From: Candidatus Doudnabacteria bacterium
Lineage (GTDB): Bacteria > Patescibacteriota > Doudnabacteria > UBA920
Assembly (NCBI GenBank): GCA_023245915.1
Contig: JAHFJK010000052.1
Location: 1-8,321 of the forward strand
Direction of reading: 5' to 3'
DNA length: 8,321 nt
The position numbers and the translations under genes are program-made. This document shows, piece after piece, positions 5,773 to 8,321 of the stretch; the stretch's first letter is position 1, and every line of letters begins with the position of its first letter. The notes beneath the pieces were generated by a model that was given only the letters and a program-made list of their open reading frames with translations, was not told the origin of the DNA and made no database searches.

Positions 5773-5838
5773 TTTTCTTCGGTCACAAAATGTTCAATGT
5801 AGCTTGGGCTACATCTCACATTTTGTTCGGTCAGAAAA
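5773..5838. repeat. Long symmetric hairpin with identical internal-loop strands
   Basis: Three stems stack: TTTTCT/AGAAAA (5773-5778, 5833-5838), ACAAAATGT/ACATTTTGT (5785-5793, 5818-5826) and ATGTAGC/GCTACAT (5797-5803, 5808-5814) around the loop TTGG. Between the outer two stems both strands read TCGGTC (5779-5784 and 5827-5832); between the inner two they read TCA and CTC. This is the main content of the 329-base gap 5635-5963 besides the mscL promoter. It could act as DNA or RNA on either strand. It has no T-run, so it is not an intrinsic terminator. Confidence 0.55.
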
Positions 5839-5932
5839 ACCAAATCTGGGGCAAATCCGGAACCAAACCAAGGTAACTTATTTTTGCCAGAACCCTTAGT
5901 TTACAATTATCTACTATTTTTTGCAATAAATG

Positions 5933-5941
5933 TGGTATAAT
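5933..5941 (+). promoter_or_regulatory. Extended -10 promoter of mscL
   Basis: TGGTATAAT is a perfect extended -10 element 22 bases before the ATG. No good -35 hexamer lies 16-18 bp upstream, as is usual for extended -10 promoters. The leader would be about 16 bases with no Shine-Dalgarno. Confidence 0.6.
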
Positions 5942-5963
5942 AGCATCAGCAAGTTTTAAGTTT

Positions 5964-6359
5964 ATGCTTAAAGGCTTTAAAGAATTTATTTTAAGGGGTA
6001 ACTTTTTGGACTTAGCCGTGGGTGTGGTGATTGGCGCGTCTTTCAGCAGCGTGGTTAACGCGCTTGTTAAAGATTTGCTCACTCCGTTTATTGGGATTTT
6101 TGCCAAGGCTGATGATTTTTCCAAGCTGTCTTTCAATGTTTATGGTAGCCAATTTTTAGTGGGAGAATTAATTAACTCGCTCATTGCTTTTTTGTTGGCG
6201 GCATCTGCCATTTATTTTTTTGTGGTTGTGCCTATGAATACCTTTATGACTAAAGTAAAAAAGCAACCTGACCCGACCACGAAAAAATGTCCGGAGTGCC
6301 TAAGCGAAATTCCAATTCAAGCCAAACGCTGCAGCCATTGCGCGCAGTTGGTTGTTTGA
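5964..6359 (+). CDS. mscL: Large-conductance mechanosensitive channel with C-terminal zinc ribbon
   Basis: This is a 131-residue homologue of the pentameric MscL channel, which opens under membrane tension to release solutes during osmotic downshock. The N-terminal helix and first membrane segment are typical (MLKGFKEFILRGNFLDLAVG, then VVIGASFSSVVNALVKDLLTPFIG). A short periplasmic loop at about 45-65 is followed by the second membrane segment at about 66-90 (LINSLIAFLLAASAIYFFVVVP). Instead of the usual charged cytoplasmic helix alone, residues 108-128 carry CPEC and CSHC (C109, C112, C123, C126), a four-cysteine zinc ribbon known in some MscL proteins. The gene is monocistronic, with its own extended -10 promoter and a hairpin directly after the stop. 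Confidence 0.95.
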   Translation: MLKGFKEFILRGNFLDLAVGVVIGASFSSVVNALVKDLLTPFIGIFAKADDFSKLSFNVYGSQFLVGELINSLIAFLLAASAIYFFVVVPMNTFMTKVKKQPDPTTKKCPECLSEIPIQAKRCSHCAQLVV

Positions 6360-6360
6360 C

Positions 6361-6390
6361 GGGGAGGAAAAACCAAAAGTTTTCCTCCCC
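6361..6390. terminator. Shared hairpin between mscL and the convergent Cys-rich gene
   Basis: GGGGAGGAAAA (6361-6371) pairs perfectly with TTTTCCTCCCC (6380-6390), with one more C-G pair past a bulged A. It starts two bases after the mscL stop and lies 19 bases beyond the stop of the opposing gene, so it can serve both. T-runs on the exit sides are weak. Confidence 0.6.
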
Positions 6391-6409
6391 ATAAAATTGA
6401 TTGCTAAAA

Positions 6410-7591
6410 TTAAAACGTCGCGAAATAATCTTTGGCAGTGGAATTGCAAATGTCCTGCAGGTCGGCAGACAGGGCATTGCAAAAATTTTCGCCGTCGCTT
6501 AGGGAATGGAAGTGCCAAACTACATCTTTCACCGCGCCAATGACGCAGTTGGATTGTTCAAAGTAGTCTTTGCCCATGTCGCATCGGGTTTTGGTTATGT
6601 TAATGTCACTGACCGCTGTGCCCGAAGCGTCCCGTCCCAGGCTTTGGAAACAGGTCGCGCGATAATCTGTTTCTATTTTTTCACAGGCTTCAAAGACCTT
6701 TTTAAAATCACCGCCCGCAAGCCTTAAAACATAAGAACTTTGGATTAAATAGCAGGGCATTTTGTATTGGCTGTCTACGTCTGTACAGGGATACATCGGG
6801 TTTTCCGGACGCAAGTATTTGGTAAAGTGATTGCGGAAATCGGCAATGACGTTTTCCATAAACCCGCCGCTATAACAGGAAGATTTTTCCCACTGACCAT
6901 TGAGCTTGTCACAGAGTTTTAACGACTCAAACAGCTCGTTGTTGGTAAAACCCATTAGCCCGTGGCCCAGGCCGTGGTTGCAGTTATAATACCCCAAACT
7001 GTAGCGCTCTTTTCCGGGAATGTCCGCGCATAAGTTGTTTAACTGGTTGGGCAGATCGTTTCGTCCCATTTTATAAATTATCGATTCCATGACTCCGTGG
7101 TAGTAGCCAGAAGCGCAAAATTCGTCGCCCTGGGCATAAGCCTCGGAAACTTTGTCATATAAATCTGCCGCGGCCTGGCCAATTACATGAGTTATGGCGT
7201 GACATTCAGACTGCACATAAGTTTTAGTTTGATATTCCGTTTTTAACTCAACAAAGGCTTGCGCCACGCCGAAATTTTTTACCAAATTTTCATAGTAAGT
7301 TTTATAACAATCATAATCGTTTGGGCAGTTGTTGGATGGCACTGTCTGGTTTGTATCGGCCCTGGTTTTTTTTGCTGTGGTTTGTGTGGAGGTGCTTATA
7401 GATAGGGTTTTGGGTGGTTTGGGCGGCGGGGGTAGGTCAGTAACTGAATTTAGGCTCGTGGTAGACCGGGCCGCAGGCGCTGGTAGGGGTGTTGCGCGTT
7501 TTTGTTCTGGTACTGTTTTTTTTGCAGAACACGAAGCGCTCAAAACCAGCAGGGCGAGAATAAAGAATTTATATTTGGATAGTTTAGTCAT
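6410..7591 (-). CDS. Secreted Cys/His-rich repeat protein, probable lipoprotein, function unknown
   Basis: MTKLSKYKFFILALLVLSASC is an export signal with a lipobox-like end (C21; Ser at -3 is not ideal). This start is preferred over ATG at 7618 because the extra nine residues would spoil the signal. Residues 22-88 are a Pro/Ser/Thr-rich linker. The remaining 300 residues are helical and carry 16 cysteines (C89 to C382). The first half has CHAITHVIG (130-138), CASGYYHGVME (159-169) and CNHGLGHGLMGF (204-215). The second half has repeated C-x10-12-C pairs: 227/239, 269/280, 303/314, 337/349 and 371/382, spaced about 35-40 residues apart. This suggests disulphide-stapled helical hairpins, loosely like cysteine-rich Sel1-type repeats, or metal binding by the HxxxH motifs. 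I recall similar CHxxxH...YYHG...HGLGHG proteins in Patescibacteria but know no function. No Shine-Dalgarno is seen. Confidence 0.8.
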   Translation of the reverse strand: MTKLSKYKFFILALLVLSASCSAKKTVPEQKRATPLPAPAARSTTSLNSVTDLPPPPKPPKTLSISTSTQTTAKKTRADTNQTVPSNNCPNDYDCYKTYYENLVKNFGVAQAFVELKTEYQTKTYVQSECHAITHVIGQAAADLYDKVSEAYAQGDEFCASGYYHGVMESIIYKMGRNDLPNQLNNLCADIPGKERYSLGYYNCNHGLGHGLMGFTNNELFESLKLCDKLNGQWEKSSCYSGGFMENVIADFRNHFTKYLRPENPMYPCTDVDSQYKMPCYLIQSSYVLRLAGGDFKKVFEACEKIETDYRATCFQSLGRDASGTAVSDINITKTRCDMGKDYFEQSNCVIGAVKDVVWHFHSLSDGENFCNALSADLQDICNSTAKDYFATF

Positions 7592-7748
7592 AATTATATT
7601 GTAGCATATTGTCAGCAAGTATATTTTATATTACGGCTCCAAATCCGGATCAGTTTTTTACACCCACTTTTAAATTTTTGCAAACAATTGATTAAGCCGG
7701 CCGGGTCACCTCATGGTTTTCTGAAGCGACTTTTTTGTTATAAGCGGG

Positions 7749-7777
7749 TTGATTAAAAAATGATTAGCTGATAAAAT
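7749..7777 (+). promoter_or_regulatory. Promoter upstream of the disrupted tRNA-Asn copy
   Basis: TTGATT (7749-7754) and TAAAAT (7772-7777) are separated by exactly 17 bp, and transcription would start about 12 bases before the tRNA remnant. This suggests that 7796 is the original tRNA gene position and that later DNA was inserted after it. Confidence 0.55.
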
Positions 7778-7795
7778 ATCAAAAGTTAAATACGT

Positions 7796-7838
7796 TCGGG
7801 AGTAGCTCAGCGGTACCTGCCGGCAGGCAGGGAGCAAT
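7796..7838 (+). pseudogene. Truncated tRNA-Asn copy with a 16-bp palindromic insertion in the D loop
   Basis: Bases 7793-7815 are identical to 8114-8136, the 5' flank and first 20 bases of the intact tRNA-Asn. Then comes CCTGCCGGCAGGCAGG (7816-7831), absent from the intact gene, and then GAGCAAT (7832-7838), which again matches tRNA 8137-8143. Similarity stops inside the 5' strand of the anticodon stem. The copy lacks anticodon, T arm and acceptor 3' strand, so it cannot yield a tRNA. Confidence 0.85.
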
Positions 7839-7858
7839 AAATTTTATCATTTGGGCTC

Positions 7859-8137
7859 ATGTATCCAGTCTATTCAATAATTAGTAAAGTTGATGGTAAA
7901 ATTTATGTAGGATTATCGACAGACCCCGCAAGAAGGCTTGTTGAACATAATCTGGGAGGAACATCCTCCACTGGACCATATAAGCCCTGGAAATTATTTT
8001 TTATCGAAACTGGCTATGAATCTCTTTTGCAGGCAAGGACTGCGGAAAAAAAATTGAAAAGTGGTTTCGGTAAAGAATTTTTAAAAACTCTGCCAAAAAA
8101 TATAATAACATATCGTTCGGGAGTAGCTCAGCGGTAG
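7859..8137 (+). CDS. Single-domain GIY-YIG endonuclease running into the tRNA gene
   Basis: This is a 92-residue protein with the GIY-YIG signature as VYS (4-6) and YVG (16-18), then STDPARRLVEHN (20-31) with the catalytic arginine at R25 or R26 and H30, and AEKKLKSG (62-69) with the metal-binding glutamate E63. Such stand-alone domains resemble the UvrC N-domain and the YhbQ family; their cellular role is mostly unknown, and some relatives are homing endonucleases. The last eight codons (YRSGVAQR, stop at 8135-8137) are read from the tRNA-Asn 5' flank, acceptor strand and D arm, so the gene overlaps the tRNA by 21 bases and its native C-terminus probably ends near NIIT. No Shine-Dalgarno is seen. 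It lies between two copies of the tRNA 5' end, suggesting that it arrived with the duplication. Confidence 0.85.
   Translation: MYPVYSIISKVDGKIYVGLSTDPARRLVEHNLGGTSSTGPYKPWKLFFIETGYESLLQARTAEKKLKSGFGKEFLKTLPKNIITYRSGVAQR
8101..8106 (+). promoter_or_regulatory. -10 element for the intact tRNA-Asn, inside the GIY-YIG gene
   Basis: TATAAT lies 10 bases before the tRNA, and transcription would start about 4 bases before it. The matching -35 region (8078-8083, TTTTTA) is poor. It offers a replacement promoter for the tRNA after the insertion. Confidence 0.4.
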
Positions 8138-8191
8138 AGCAATCGGCTGTTAACCGATTGGCCGTGGGTTCGAATCCCACCTCCCGAGCCA
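8117..8191 (+). tRNA. tRNA-Asn (anticodon GTT)
   Basis: The full cloverleaf is present: acceptor TCGGGAG/CTCCCGA (8117-8123, 8181-8187), D stem GCTC/GAGC, anticodon stem ATCGG/CCGAT with loop CTGTTAA (anticodon 8149-8151), a 5-base variable loop, T stem GTGGG/CCCAC with loop TTCGAAT, discriminator G and an encoded CCA (8189-8191). It reads AAC/AAU codons. Confidence 0.97.
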
Positions 8192-8238
8192 AAGAAGACA
8201 ATACGAACTCATTTTTTGAAGATGAGAGTGTTCGCTCG

Positions 8239-8293
8239 CCCAGCCCCGCCAATGGCGGGGCTGGGCTTCGCTCCGCGACGGCTTCGCCGTCGC
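8239..8293. repeat. Pair of GC-rich hairpins downstream of tRNA-Asn
   Basis: CCCAGCCCCGCC (8239-8250) and its exact inverse (8254-8265) form a 12-bp stem with an AAT loop. Nine bases on, GCGACGGC (8275-8282) and its inverse (8286-8293) form an 8-bp stem. No T-run follows immediately. They may end the tRNA transcript or be clustered palindromic repeats. Confidence 0.6.
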
Positions 8294-8321
8294 TTTGGCG
8301 GGAAATGAAGCGGATTTTAAT

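Noticed and set aside
5661..5843. 60-codon minus-strand frame starting with TTG upstream of aguB
   Set aside because: Its first third is the translation of the symmetric hairpin, it has no ribosome site, and the rest resembles no family I know. A real small protein cannot be fully excluded, but the hairpin explains the sequence better.
8001..8252. 83-codon minus-strand frame containing EVGFEPTANRLTADCSTAELLP
   Set aside because: This is the translation of the antisense strand of tRNA-Asn, a familiar artefact, and it also crosses the GIY-YIG gene and a GC-rich hairpin.
1..8321. CRISPR arrays, insertion sequences, integrase or phage genes
   Set aside because: No regularly spaced repeats, transposase motifs or integrase motifs were found on either strand. 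The only mobile-looking unit is the GIY-YIG/tRNA segment.

Overview
The window looks like chromosomal DNA of a Candidate Phyla Radiation (Patescibacteria) bacterium or a close relative. This is an inference from style, not from a marker gene: moderately AT-rich DNA, short genes, weak or absent Shine-Dalgarno sequences, many GC-rich intergenic palindromes, a single-domain GIY-YIG nuclease abutting a tRNA, an orphan PemK-type toxin, and a partial protein of the short-repeat surface type common in that group.

Layout. 1-405 (+) is the 3' end of a repeat-type surface protein, closed by a terminator. 406-824 has no protein gene but holds a promoter, a foldable segment with a 13-bp closing helix and a strong terminator, so it is probably an unassigned small RNA gene. 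825-2475 (-) is a tight antitoxin-toxin-deoxyhypusine-synthase-like operon behind a near-consensus promoter with a palindromic operator. 2656-3045 (+) is a small lipoprotein gene with a probable 1-nt frameshift and its own terminator. 3144-5634 (-) carries aguB, a pemK-like toxin gene (also frameshifted) and aguA. 5635-5963 has an unusual symmetric hairpin and the mscL promoter. 5964-6359 (+) is mscL with a zinc-ribbon tail. 6410-7591 (-) is a Cys/His-rich probable lipoprotein. 7749-8191 (+) is a disrupted tRNA-Asn copy, a GIY-YIG nuclease gene and an intact tRNA-Asn(GTT). 8192-8321 holds GC-rich hairpins.

How the genes fit together. AguA (agmatine to N-carbamoylputrescine) and AguB (N-carbamoylputrescine to putrescine) are consecutive steps. 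The DHS-like enzyme belongs to a family that transfers aminobutyl groups and includes homospermidine synthases, so the locus reads as agmatine to putrescine to a longer polyamine. No agmatine-forming decarboxylase is visible. Toxin genes are interleaved: a RelE-type pair sits directly upstream of the DHS-like gene and a PemK-type toxin lies between aguB and aguA.

The most interesting points are the GIY-YIG/tRNA-Asn unit with its duplicated tRNA 5' end, two independent frame breaks at A7 runs in the same codon phase, the candidate structured RNA at about 510-737, the symmetric hairpin at 5773-5838, and the coupling of a polyamine gene to a toxin-antitoxin promoter.
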